A stretch of DNA of 35,414 nt. Source: an uncultured Bacilli bacterium (GTDB lineage Bacteria > Bacillota_I > Bacilli_A > RF39 > UBA660). The notes below the pieces were generated by a model. It saw nothing but the letters and a program-made list of their open reading frames with translations, was not told the DNA's origin and ran no database searches. The stretch's first letter is position 1. Every line of letters starts with the position of its first letter. This document shows, one piece after another, positions 22,478-30,590 of this stretch. The stretch covers positions 1 to 35,414 of the forward strand of contig CANQDB010000002.1 of assembly GCA_947591175.1 (NCBI GenBank). The letters are read 5' to 3'. The translations under genes were made by a program, and so were the position numbers.

Positions 22478-23902
22478 CTAATATTGGATATCCCAAACGA
22501 CTAGGTGTTTAGCAGGCTTTCCACATACCACACACTTATCGTCAATTGGTTTCTCATTTTCTAAAATACAACGTGATTTTGTACCTTTGATTTCTTTCAT
22601 TTTAAGTTCACATTCAGGATCGCCACACCACATAGCCTTGACGAAACCTGGATGATTATTCATAATCTTTTCTACTTCACTATAATTATGGGCTTCGTAA
22701 GTAAACTCTTCTCTTCTTTCTTTGGCTCTATCATACATATCTTTTTGGATAGTATCTAATAGTTCGATAACTTTTGAAGAGATATCACTTTCTTTGGCTA
22801 CTTCTATTTTTTCTCTCGTGTCTCTTCGAACAAGGGTAATTTTACCTTCTTGTAGGTCACGGTCCCCTACTTCGATACGGACTGGAATTCCGTTTACTTC
22901 GGCTTCCGCAAATTTAAAGCCAGCAGATTTGTCACTATGGTCGACACTTACGGTAAGGCCTTTATCTTTAAGATCTTTTTCTAATGTAGAAACATAGGCA
23001 CTAACTGTTTCACTTTCCTTAATTGGAATAATAATTACTTGTTTAGGAGCAATCTTAGGTGGCAAAACTAAACCATTATCGTCACTATGAACCATGATTA
23101 GTCCACCAATCATTCTAGTTGAAACACCCCAAGATGTCTGATAAGCGTACTGCCACTCATTATTTCTATCTAAGAATTTAATATTGTAGGCTTTCGAAAA
23201 TTTTTGTCCGAAATAGTGACTAGTTCCCGATTGTAAAGATACACCATTATACATCATGGCTTCGACAGTTAAAGTGTATTCTGCACCCGCAAATTTTTCT
23301 TTTTCCGTTTTCTTACCGGTAATTACAGGGATAGCTAGATATTCTTCAAAGAACTTTCTATAAATATCGAGCATAAGTCTTGTCTCTTGTTCGGCCTCTT
23401 CACTAGTCTCGTGAATCGTGTGTCCTTCTTGCCATAGGAACTCTCTACTTCTTAAGAATGGACGAGTTTCTTTTTCCCAACGTAAAACGTTACACCATTG
23501 ATTATATTTAACTGGCAAATCCCGGTAACTTTTAACTATAGTACTGTAATAGTCACTAAATAGGGTTTCGGAAGTTGGACGAATACACATTCTTTCGTCT
23601 AAATCCTTCTCTCCTCCTTTAGTAACCCACGCTACTTCTGGAGCAAAGCCATTAATTAAATCACTTTCTTTACGCATTAAGTTTTCAGGGATTAGTAAAG
23701 GCATACAAATATTTTGATGTCCTGTTTCTTTGAACATTTCATCTAGTGTCTTTTGAATCTTTTCCCAAATAGCATAGCCATTAGGTTCCATAACAATACA
23801 ACCTTTAACGTTGGAATAGGCTGCTAAGTGCGCTGCTTGAACGACATCTGTATACCATTTAGCAAAATCTTCATCACGGGAAGTAATACTTTTATTTTTC
23901 AT
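22478..23902 (-). CDS. proS: Prolyl-tRNA synthetase, short archaeal/eukaryal type
   Basis: Class II enzyme charging tRNA-Pro. At 474 aa it is the short form without the bacterial editing insertion. Motifs include LRWEKETRPFLRSREFLWQEGHT (motif 2 region, residues 140-165), MIGGLIMVHSDDNGLVLPPKIAP (motif 3 region) and the anticodon-binding domain starting VIIIPI. The C-terminus carries the zinc-binding extension with CGDPEC, CVVCGK and the terminal Tyr typical of this type. AGGAGG lies eight bases before the ATG. It is first in a proS-glyS operon behind a T-box leader. Confidence 0.97.
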   Translation of the reverse strand: MKNKSITSRDEDFAKWYTDVVQAAHLAAYSNVKGCIVMEPNGYAIWEKIQKTLDEMFKETGHQNICMPLLIPENLMRKESDLINGFAPEVAWVTKGGEKDLDERMCIRPTSETLFSDYYSTIVKSYRDLPVKYNQWCNVLRWEKETRPFLRSREFLWQEGHTIHETSEEAEQETRLMLDIYRKFFEEYLAIPVITGKKTEKEKFAGAEYTLTVEAMMYNGVSLQSGTSHYFGQKFSKAYNIKFLDRNNEWQYAYQTSWGVSTRMIGGLIMVHSDDNGLVLPPKIAPKQVIIIPIKESETVSAYVSTLEKDLKDKGLTVSVDHSDKSAGFKFAEAEVNGIPVRIEVGDRDLQEGKITLVRRDTREKIEVAKESDISSKVIELLDTIQKDMYDRAKERREEFTYEAHNYSEVEKIMNNHPGFVKAMWCGDPECELKMKEIKGTKSRCILENEKPIDDKCVVCGKPAKHLVVWDIQY

Positions 23903-23918
23903 TTTCTTTTCCTCCTAG

Positions 23919-24044
23919 AAAAATAAAAAGACCCTTATCTTGTGTAGAGACGGTCTAATTTCCGCGGTTCCACTCTACTTATTCGATTAAGAATCCCTCA
24001 TTTCGTATTGCTGCTAGGTTTCCAAGCCCGTCATCGCATTCATT
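23919..24044 (-). promoter_or_regulatory. T-box leader of proS-glyS, short and glycine-like
   Basis: The minus strand contains the T-box core GTGGAACCGCGG (23962-23973). GTAGAG and CTCTAC pair around it as the antiterminator, and AGACC (23952-23956) with GGTCT (23929-23933) followed by T-rich sequence is the competing terminator. Uncharged tRNA would stabilise the antiterminator. The tRNA-pairing bulge reads UGGA, complementary to a U discriminator base, as in bacterial tRNA-Gly; tRNA-Pro normally has A. Only about 65 bases precede the T-box, much less than the usual Stem I of about 100, so Stem I is reduced. GGC occurs in the hairpin arm near 24026 as a possible glycine specifier. Confidence 0.88.
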
Positions 24045-24050
24045 ACTAAC

Positions 24051-24079
24051 ATTTTATTATATTCTTGTTCATTCGTCAA
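24051..24079 (-). promoter_or_regulatory. Promoter of the T-box leader
   Basis: Minus strand TTGACG (24074-24079), 17-base spacer, TAAAAT (24051-24056). It puts the transcript start near 24044. Confidence 0.7.
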
Positions 24080-24124
24080 GAGAATTACTTTATGTATTTG
24101 TCTATATACAATAGGTTTACTTTA

Positions 24125-24580
24125 TCAAGCAACTTCACTTTTGACGTTTTGAATATCCGAATTTAAATACAATATTTCATTATTAGTCATATGAACAATT
24201 CTCTGCTCATCAACTCCATATTTTTCTTGATAATATCTATATTCATTTAAAAGATCTTTCAATTTATCTCTAGACAATTTCTTTGTTGTTTTTCTTGCAT
24301 TTTTTAATTCTTCTATCTTATCAATCGTTAATTTTGTGTTTAATTGTGCGTAACTATCTTCATAAATATCTTTTTCGTTAGGATTATTTGAATTTATATA
24401 GTAGTTATACTTGTGATATAACTGATGCATTTTACCTTTTGTCGAATCTAAAGCAATTACTTCTATATAATCTTCTTCGATTTTAGCAATTAACATAGGA
24501 TGCTTTACTTCTGAAACAATATCTATTTGATACTTAACTTTAAGCCACAATACTTGTCCTACTTCAAGTTTATCATTCAT
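24125..24580 (-). CDS. Putative toxin paired with Panacea antitoxin
   Basis: A 151-aa protein whose ATG overlaps the stop of the antitoxin gene (ATGA), the classic layout of a toxin-antitoxin pair with antitoxin first. The N-terminal 60 residues read like a small beta-barrel (VGQVLWLKVKYQ, HPMLIAKIEEDYIEVIALDS) with a PemK/MazF-like flavour, and the C-terminal half is helical and Lys/Glu-rich. I cannot identify catalytic residues. Panacea antitoxins are known to pair with many unrelated toxins, so the partner position is the main evidence. A non-toxic partner is possible. No terminator is visible before the T-box promoter. Confidence 0.6.
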   Translation of the reverse strand: MNDKLEVGQVLWLKVKYQIDIVSEVKHPMLIAKIEEDYIEVIALDSTKGKMHQLYHKYNYYINSNNPNEKDIYEDSYAQLNTKLTIDKIEELKNARKTTKKLSRDKLKDLLNEYRYYQEKYGVDEQRIVHMTNNEILYLNSDIQNVKSEVA

Positions 24581-25056
24581 AAATGAAGTGCTTCTATAAG
24601 TCCTTTGTAGCGATGTTTATATTCATCAATATTTTTTTCTAAATTCATTACTGGGGCATGAAAAGTATCTTTACTTAATTCTATCCATTCTGGATCTTCA
24701 TGGGTTATTTCGATAAGTTCTTCATAAGAAGCATTTATCAAAGAATCGTATATTTTATCTAAGAAAGTTTTTATATTCGAAGGAATACTAACTTTTTCAT
24801 TACGAGCAAACATAATAGGAAAACCTTTTCTAATACAGTCTATAATTGGTCCATTTTCATAAGCAACAAAGTCATCCTTAATTAGTTTCTTTTCATATTT
24901 GGCTAGATAAATGACTTGCGTTAAAAATAAATATTTATTAAGTCTAGCGTTTCCTTCATAAAACTTTCGATGATTCTTAACGACAACATGATTGTTAAAC
25001 AATATTCTTTCAGGATCTTTTGATAAATAATATTTAGCAATAGTTTCTGCGTCCAT
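24577..25056 (-). CDS. Panacea-domain (DUF4065/SocA-like) antitoxin
   Basis: The protein of about 160 aa matches the Panacea pattern: an N-terminal helix with KLNKYLFLTQVIYLAKY-like sequence, then DDFVAYENGPIIDCIRKGF (the conserved 'YGPV' region), and a late segment ELIEITHEDPEWIE typical of the family's 'LTHxexpW'. Members neutralise varied toxins, and SocA acts as a proteolytic adaptor in Caulobacter. The frame opens with GTG at 25065, which lies in the Shine-Dalgarno GAGGTG; ATG 25056 is preferred. A strong promoter with an internal palindrome lies upstream, suggesting autoregulation. Family call reasonably firm. Confidence 0.8.
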   Translation of the reverse strand: MDAETIAKYYLSKDPERILFNNHVVVKNHRKFYEGNARLNKYLFLTQVIYLAKYEKKLIKDDFVAYENGPIIDCIRKGFPIMFARNEKVSIPSNIKTFLDKIYDSLINASYEELIEITHEDPEWIELSKDTFHAPVMNLEKNIDEYKHRYKGLIEALHL

Positions 25057-25132
25057 TTTTTTCACCTCTCTTACTTATAATTCTTTTAAAAGCAATTCAA
25101 AGATAGTTATTCAAAATATATGAATTCTTTTT

Positions 25133-25191
25133 TACAAATGTACAAAAATATTTAGTAAAATTACTATATCATACAAAGGTTTGTAAGTCAA
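25133..25191 (-). promoter_or_regulatory. Toxin-antitoxin promoter and candidate operator
   Basis: Minus strand TTGACT (25186-25191), exactly 17 bases, TATAGT (25163-25168). The spacer holds the palindrome TACAAAGGTTTGTA (25172-25185), directly abutting the -35. Downstream of the start, TACAAATGTACAAA (25133-25146) repeats the same half-sites as direct repeats. Binding by the antitoxin or the complex would block the promoter. Confidence 0.65.
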
Positions 25192-25201
25192 TGATTTTAA
25201 T

Positions 25202-26068
25202 TTAATTTTTCCTAATCTTCTTAAGCATAACTTTTTGTAGATCTTCATCTTTATCTAATATTGAAGAAGATAGAGGTTTATAGTTTTTAGGAAGAATCTC
25301 CTTAGACATATAAGTATCTAAGTACCATTTTATATTTGACTTAGCAAAATTACCATCGTATTTTAAACCACTATTAAACTGAATACCTGCTAAAATAATA
25401 TCTCTTGACATTAACTTTTTCTCTTCTTCATTAACAAGCCATAATAAAGGTGCAACTCGAACCCAAACATATTCATTTTCTTGAATACGTCGCACTCTTT
25501 CAGAGGTTTCATAATCTATTTTATATGGGCATTTCAAGTTAATAAATTTTTCATCTTGATATTCATACTCTTCGTAGGTAACAGGTTTAAAAGGAGTAAT
25601 TATATCAGTATGTTTGATTTCGTCAAAAGTATAAATCTTGCCCGTTGTTTTTAGTTTATTCTCCATTAAGGCTTGGGTTAAAGTATTACTTTTAGAAGTA
25701 GATACAAGAAACTTAGGATATTCGCCAAAGACAACTTGGGGTATTCCTAAATTACTGGTAGTTGCTTCTAGTAAAAGTTTCTCATATAGTTTCGAAGATG
25801 GAACAAGGATAGGACAAATTCCAATATACCGAGCATATACTTCGGATATTGAAAAATTAATATAAACATAGGAAAAATTACCTTCAATACTATCTTTCGT
25901 TTGAGTCCAAAAAGGTCTAGTTGGGCTAAAGGTTGTAAGCCCTAAGGCACAGGCCAAAAATGTTTCTTCAATATCTTTATAAGTCTTTTGGGCAAAAAGA
26001 GAATGTGTTGGTGCTCTTGAATTCATTGTTTCTTCAACTTTAGGTAAAGTTAATTCAAAATCTTTCAT
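25202..26068 (-). CDS. DUF6273-like protein, second of a tandem paralogous pair
   Basis: A 288-aa soluble protein without signal peptide. The central FGEYPKFLVS, the VRVAPLLWLV strand and the late GIQFNSG...FAKSNIKWYLDTYM segment follow the layout of DUF6273 domains (FGxYPQ, PIEWxVL, W-x-S-x-IRxWLN), whose function is unknown. It shares this order with its upstream neighbour and begins in the same way (FELTLPKVEE versus FELTIPTIDE), so the two are old duplicates. They are 13 bases apart and co-transcribed. The adjoining genes are a toxin-antitoxin pair and yfhO, so this is accessory DNA. Confidence 0.6.
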   Translation of the reverse strand: MKDFELTLPKVEETMNSRAPTHSLFAQKTYKDIEETFLACALGLTTFSPTRPFWTQTKDSIEGNFSYVYINFSISEVYARYIGICPILVPSSKLYEKLLLEATTSNLGIPQVVFGEYPKFLVSTSKSNTLTQALMENKLKTTGKIYTFDEIKHTDIITPFKPVTYEEYEYQDEKFINLKCPYKIDYETSERVRRIQENEYVWVRVAPLLWLVNEEEKKLMSRDIILAGIQFNSGLKYDGNFAKSNIKWYLDTYMSKEILPKNYKPLSSSILDKDEDLQKVMLKKIRKN

Positions 26069-26081
26069 TGTCTTTCTCCTT

Positions 26082-26930
26082 CTATTTCTTTAGGCGTTTT
26101 TTGAACATTATTTTTTGAAGTTCTTGATCTTCATCTAATATAGAAGATTGGGTTTTACTTATCGACGGACTAATCTCTTCTAAAAGATAGTTATCGATAT
26201 ACCATTTAAGATTGGTATTTGCAAATTTTCCATCATAAGGAAGATTTCGATCATCAAACGGAATACCCCCTACTAAGATTTGCTTAGCTATATAAAAATC
26301 AAAGTTATGAAGACGATACCAAGTAATAGGTTCAACCTCAAACCAATAGTACTTTATTTCTTGAGCAACGATATTGTATTTTCCATAATATAAGTATGGT
26401 ACTCTTACATACCTTTTATTGTTATATGAATATTCTTTAAGTTTTTCTTCTTGAAATGGATCTTGTATTAGAATGGAATGTTGGGCTTCTAAAGTGTAAG
26501 TTTTGCTTGTTTCTAGAAGTTTATTATAACTATATAGTAGCTCTAAATTTGTATTTTCTTCTTCACTTACTTTCGATGTTGGATATTCGCCAAAAGTAAC
26601 AACACTTACTTCTGATGATTTCTTTTCTTCTTGATTATTTAAAAGTTGGGCAAAGGCATGCGATTTAGGTTTAAGAATAGGCCAAATACCTGATATACAA
26701 TGTCCTGAATTATCGTATTGGCTAGAGTCAGTCTGAAATTTTGCAACATAAACGAAACACTTATTATAAGCACTTTGTGTCCAAAATAAGCCATCAGATC
26801 TCGCCCCTCTAGCTAAGGCATAATCGGTGGGAAGAAAATCATTTATATCCCATAGGGAAATATTATCTATTCCTTCTTTTAGGGCTTTGAACTCATCTAT
26901 AGTTGGAATAGTTAATTCAAAATCAGCCAT
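26082..26930 (-). CDS. DUF6273-like protein, first of a tandem paralogous pair
   Basis: A protein of about 282 aa, paralogous to the following gene. Shared segments are the N-terminal FELTIPTIDE, LFWTQ (with FWTQT in the paralogue), GIWPILKPKS (with GICPILVPSS), VVTFGEYPTSKV, YWFEVEPITWY and GGIPFDD...FANTNLKWYIDNY. These match the general layout of DUF6273. No catalytic motif is evident. The frame begins with GTG at 26939, but GAGGTG there is the ribosome-binding site, so ATG 26930 with a 6-base spacing is preferred. It has its own promoter overlapping the yfhO terminator. Confidence 0.6.
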   Translation of the reverse strand: MADFELTIPTIDEFKALKEGIDNISLWDINDFLPTDYALARGARSDGLFWTQSAYNKCFVYVAKFQTDSSQYDNSGHCISGIWPILKPKSHAFAQLLNNQEEKKSSEVSVVTFGEYPTSKVSEEENTNLELLYSYNKLLETSKTYTLEAQHSILIQDPFQEEKLKEYSYNNKRYVRVPYLYYGKYNIVAQEIKYYWFEVEPITWYRLHNFDFYIAKQILVGGIPFDDRNLPYDGKFANTNLKWYIDNYLLEEISPSISKTQSSILDEDQELQKIMFKKRLKK

Positions 26931-26955
26931 ATTCCTCACCTCTTTAATGTATTTT

Positions 26956-26993
26956 ATTTTATAAATTTAAAAGAGATAAGTCAATCCTTATCC
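26956..26993 (-). promoter_or_regulatory. Promoter of the DUF6273 pair, merged with the yfhO terminator
   Basis: Minus strand TTGACT (26979-26984), 17-base spacer, TAAAAT (26956-26961). The -35 lies in the loop and 3' arm of a GATAAG/CTTATC hairpin (26975-26992) that is followed by T-rich sequence and would terminate the long operon ending in yfhO. Terminator and promoter share bases. Confidence 0.6.
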
Positions 26994-27003
26994 CTTGTTA
27001 TAA

Positions 27004-29706
27004 CTAGTATTTAAGATGGACGAAAAACGAGATGATAAAGCCAATAAAAGGTACTAAATAGATAGCCACTAATAGGACTAAATACAAGGCTCGATATAAA
27101 TATAGAGCAATCTTTTGTAAGAAGTTACTACTTACTATTTTAGTATAAAGATTCGTTTTAAATAACACGATAATTGCAAGTATTGTTACGACACTTAGTA
27201 ATAGACCAGCCTTAAAGCCAGGGGATGTATAAGTGAAAGTTATTTCGTTTAGACCATCTTCAACTTTGACACCCAAGTAATTATCGTATAGACATAGTAC
27301 TTCACTCGGTTTACCATTTACTTCTACTTGATAACCTTTGTTGTAAGTAATCGGTAAAAATAATATCTTCCCTTCTTCTCCTTGGACTTTAACGTTGACT
27401 TGGTTATTAGCAAAATCTATAGTAAGTGCTGCTCCTTCGTTAGAAATAAATTCTTCGTACTTAGCAACATCCATCATACCGATTTCTAATATTTTTAATG
27501 GTGTTGTCTTTTCGAATTCAAGTCTTATCGTTACATCTTCGTTTTCATAAATACCTAAGTCTAAAAGACCATTATCGATTTCTTCTGGATAACTAGCCCG
27601 GAAGAGTTTACCATTAACATAAATATTAAGGTGTTCTAGTATTTCTTTATTTTTTTCGTTTTCAATCGAAAACATCAATTCTAAATAAAGATCTTTTTTA
27701 TCTTTGACAGTTATTGTCTTTTCGAGATAAGCGATTTTTCCATCGTGTCTAATGTGGTAGTACAGGTAATCGTCTTCCTCTTCATCTTTATAGATATATA
27801 AGTTTTTCTTTTGCCATAGAGTCTTATCTATTTCAAAGATATTATCTTTAGAACCCGTTATACTCTGATAAATTGTATTTTGCATTTCGAAAGCATTTGC
27901 CTCTTTTGGAATATCTACTTCGTGATCTATAAAGTAGCCATATGGAATACTATTCTTATGTTCGTAGAAAAGAATCGAACCTTGATAGGAAATATAATTA
28001 TAATAAGGACTTTCGTATGGTTCTTTACTGATTAAGTACTGGTTTGCAAGAAGGGCATCACTAAAGAGAGTACCTCCGATAGAATAGGTTTTAACCCAAT
28101 AAGATGAGTAACCTAATCTTTTTAAGAATTGCATATTTTCTTTATCCGTCAAAGAAGTAAAATGATCGATACTAGGGAATTTAGTCACCATTCCATGGTT
28201 CATTACTAATTTAGGATAGATACTTTTAACGCGTTTAAAGTTTTTATCTTGGTAAGTTGTACCCATCGTTTCCATATCTTGGTAAACTCCTGTCAAATCT
28301 TCTTGGGCAAAGTCTATACCAAAATACAAAAGACTACAGCAACCGATATTTACTAAAACTAATATCCAGATAAAAAAGAAAGTCTTCTTATCGTAATTAA
28401 AGTTATTAAGTTTTAAAACAAGGAATATTCCTAAGGCCAAAACTAACATTATAATCATTAATGTTGTCGCCGTCCACACATCTTTTCCTAATGATATTTT
28501 ATATATTTCTTTTTGTAAGGCTCCATAACGAACACAAGTAATCACAATCGCTACAAGTGACGAGATAATTGTAATTAGAAAAGCATAAGGAATTCTTTTT
28601 TTAGGAAATTCTTTTTCTTTAGCAATTTTCGTAAAGTAATAGATAGTTCCTATAAGCATGAGGAATAAAGTAACAAAGCCAATTCTTTGCGGAAAGAAAG
28701 CATAACTTCCTAAGTGGTTCATCTTGTTTATTGGTTCGACGATAATTGGCAACAACAGTAAGATGAGAATTATTCCATAGAAATAGAGAATTTTATGGTG
28801 TTCTTTATTTTTATAGCCTTTGAAAAATAAAAGAATCGTACCAACTATTGAGAATCCAGCGGTAATAAAGAGACATAGTTTATCGTTTAATGGTCCAAAT
28901 TTCGAATTCATCAAGTTTTCAAGATCGAACCCTACTCTACTAGAAACGGATAATTGTGATAAACTTGGGAATAATAAGAAAGAAGATAATAAAAGGGCAA
29001 AGACAGTTGAGAGTCCCAATTGTAAGATTGCCTTGCCATGTTTTTCTTTTGCGTGAAAACAGTATAAGTAGATGGCCGAGACTAAGACTAAAAATATAGC
29101 AAGTAAGGTCGTCAAGTAAAATGAAAAGATGAAACAAGCTCCTAGACAAAAGATATATATAAGTGGACTTTCACCATCTAAAACCTTTTTAAGACCAATC
29201 ATCAAGATTGGGAATAGATAAACGATATCGATCCACGCTGTAATTTGATAATTAAGTAGTTGGTATCCAGAAAAAGCATAAAGTAACGCAAGTAACACGC
29301 TTAGATAATGCGGACTATCTTTAAAGTAACGTCTTATAAAATAAAGGGCTGCCCAACTGGATAAGAGAATTTTAACGACGATTAGAATAGAGACTGCTAA
29401 ATAGATATCGTGGCGGGGAAATAAGAGGATTAAAAAACTTACGGGACTTGCTAAATAATAGGAAAGTATTCCTAAAAAGTTTATTCCCCCACTCGTCGTG
29501 AAGTCGATGAACAAGGAAACGTTTCCATGAAAACAATCGTAAAAGTGATAATAGAAAGCCGTCACTTGATCGTGCATATCGCCCCAAATTAGAGAGTTTG
29601 GACCAAACGGATAAATCCCTTTTATATAGAACAATACACCAAAAATAAGGAGTACTAAGGCTCCTACTACGAGGTATGGTTTAATGTTTCTTTGCTTTTC
29701 CTTCAC
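27004..29706 (-). CDS. YfhO-family polytopic membrane protein (GT-C type)
   Basis: A 900-aa membrane protein of the YfhO family, GT-C-fold glycosyltransferases linked to glycosylation of teichoic acids or other envelope polymers in Firmicutes. The N-terminus (GVLFYIKGIYPFGPNSLIWGDMHDQ) carries the family's extracytoplasmic acidic pair after TM1. At least eleven further spans run to about residue 470, then a large extracytoplasmic beta-rich domain (about 480-850, including YNKGYQVEVNGKPSEVL, typical of YfhO), then two final spans. Its start overlaps the recO stop by four bases, so it ends the long operon. The sugar and acceptor are unknown. Confidence 0.88.
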   Translation of the reverse strand: MKEKQRNIKPYLVVGALVLLIFGVLFYIKGIYPFGPNSLIWGDMHDQVTAFYYHFYDCFHGNVSLFIDFTTSGGINFLGILSYYLASPVSFLILLFPRHDIYLAVSILIVVKILLSSWAALYFIRRYFKDSPHYLSVLLALLYAFSGYQLLNYQITAWIDIVYLFPILMIGLKKVLDGESPLIYIFCLGACFIFSFYLTTLLAIFLVLVSAIYLYCFHAKEKHGKAILQLGLSTVFALLLSSFLLFPSLSQLSVSSRVGFDLENLMNSKFGPLNDKLCLFITAGFSIVGTILLFFKGYKNKEHHKILYFYGIILILLLLPIIVEPINKMNHLGSYAFFPQRIGFVTLFLMLIGTIYYFTKIAKEKEFPKKRIPYAFLITIISSLVAIVITCVRYGALQKEIYKISLGKDVWTATTLMIIMLVLALGIFLVLKLNNFNYDKKTFFFIWILVLVNIGCCSLLYFGIDFAQEDLTGVYQDMETMGTTYQDKNFKRVKSIYPKLVMNHGMVTKFPSIDHFTSLTDKENMQFLKRLGYSSYWVKTYSIGGTLFSDALLANQYLISKEPYESPYYNYISYQGSILFYEHKNSIPYGYFIDHEVDIPKEANAFEMQNTIYQSITGSKDNIFEIDKTLWQKKNLYIYKDEEEDDYLYYHIRHDGKIAYLEKTITVKDKKDLYLELMFSIENEKNKEILEHLNIYVNGKLFRASYPEEIDNGLLDLGIYENEDVTIRLEFEKTTPLKILEIGMMDVAKYEEFISNEGAALTIDFANNQVNVKVQGEEGKILFLPITYNKGYQVEVNGKPSEVLCLYDNYLGVKVEDGLNEITFTYTSPGFKAGLLLSVVTILAIIVLFKTNLYTKIVSSNFLQKIALYLYRALYLVLLVAIYLVPFIGFIISFFVHLKY

Positions 29707-30455
29707 TTTCCGTCACCTACTCCTAATTTCTTTAGATTATTTAAAAAATGTTTGCTTTTTAAATAGAGACCAGTATATTGCTCGTAATATAAATCGATAA
29801 ATTCTTCGATTTCTTTTTGAACGGAAGTACTTACTTTTAAGGAAGTAATTTTTGCTAAGTCGACGTAAAAGAAAAGTCTTACTAATTTGATCATTTTATC
29901 GCTATAGATTTTTTCGTGTTGGTAACAATTTTGACAGACGTAACCTCCAACATCAGGACTAATCGTGGCAATGTTTTTAGTGCTTCCACATAGAGCACAG
30001 GAATCGATATTAGGTCGAACTCCTAGAGCCTCTAAGTATTTAAGTTCGACAATACTTGTAATAACTCTAGCATCCATTCCCTCATCGATTCGTTTTAAAC
30101 TTTCGATAAAGATATCGTAGACTTCCTCGACACTAGATTGTTTTTGAACTTGGTCAGTTAAATCTGCTAAATAAGTCGCATAGCTTATTTTTTCAATATC
30201 TGCTAAAAGATAGGGAAAAGCATCTAGGACATCCACGGCACTTAAGGTCGATAGACCTTCTTTTTTATAATAAATATGAAAAATGCCATAAGTGAAACGC
30301 GCACTAACACTTCGTAAAGGACTTTTTAATTGTCTGCAGCCTTTCGAGAGAATCCCTATTTTTCCATAGTCTTTTGTCAAGACATTTAAAACTTTCGAAG
30401 ACTCACTATAAGGAGTTTCGCCAAGGACGATTCCTTCGACTTCAACTAGTGCCAT
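29703..30455 (-). CDS. recO: DNA repair protein RecO
   Basis: Recombination mediator that works with RecR to load RecA on SSB-coated DNA. It has the N-terminal OB-fold (VEGIVLGETPYSESSKVLNVLT), a helical C-terminal domain and a four-Cys zinc site (CALCG...CQNC, about residues 148-174). At 250 aa it has the usual length. It follows yqzL within seven bases and overlaps yfhO by four, so it is embedded in the era operon, the standard Firmicutes location. Confidence 0.96.
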   Translation of the reverse strand: MALVEVEGIVLGETPYSESSKVLNVLTKDYGKIGILSKGCRQLKSPLRSVSARFTYGIFHIYYKKEGLSTLSAVDVLDAFPYLLADIEKISYATYLADLTDQVQKQSSVEEVYDIFIESLKRIDEGMDARVITSIVELKYLEALGVRPNIDSCALCGSTKNIATISPDVGGYVCQNCYQHEKIYSDKMIKLVRLFFYVDLAKITSLKVSTSVQKEIEEFIDLYYEQYTGLYLKSKHFLNNLKKLGVGDGK

Positions 30456-30459
30456 ATCA

Positions 30460-30546
30460 TCACTTCTTTTCTTTTAATTTCTTAGCTAATAAATAGTATT
30501 GAATGTTTCCTGTTTTTTTAAATAATTCCCATAAGATCCTATGCAT
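30460..30546 (-). CDS. yqzL: YqzL-like small protein
   Basis: A 28-aa gene (ATG 30546, TGA 30460-30462) between era and recO. The product ILWELFKKTGNIQYYLLAKKL has the core of the YqzL family (W-x-x-F-x-x-TGNI-x-x-YLL), and B. subtilis keeps yqzL at this exact position. It is shorter than the Bacillus protein (47 aa). Its function is unknown in all species. An upstream in-frame ATG at 30567 lacks a ribosome-binding site. The Shine-Dalgarno AGGTGAAGG lies at the foot of a perfect hairpin (see 30547-30581). Strong call by position and sequence. Confidence 0.85.
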   Translation of the reverse strand: MHRILWELFKKTGNIQYYLLAKKLKEKK

Positions 30547-30581
30547 TTTACCTTCACCTCTATTCATATTGTGAAGGTAAA
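30547..30581 (-). promoter_or_regulatory. 11-bp hairpin covering the yqzL ribosome-binding site
   Basis: TTTACCTTCAC (30547-30557) and GTGAAGGTAAA (30571-30581) are perfect inverted repeats around a 13-nt loop. In the minus-strand mRNA the 3' arm contains the GGTGAAGG Shine-Dalgarno and ends at the base before the ATG. No T run follows in the sense of transcription, so it is not a terminator for era. Confidence 0.65.
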
Positions 30582-30590
30582 TTAAATTTT

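Noticed and set aside
30547..30581. Inverted repeat as era terminator
   Set aside because: In the direction of transcription it is followed by the yqzL start codon, not by a T run.
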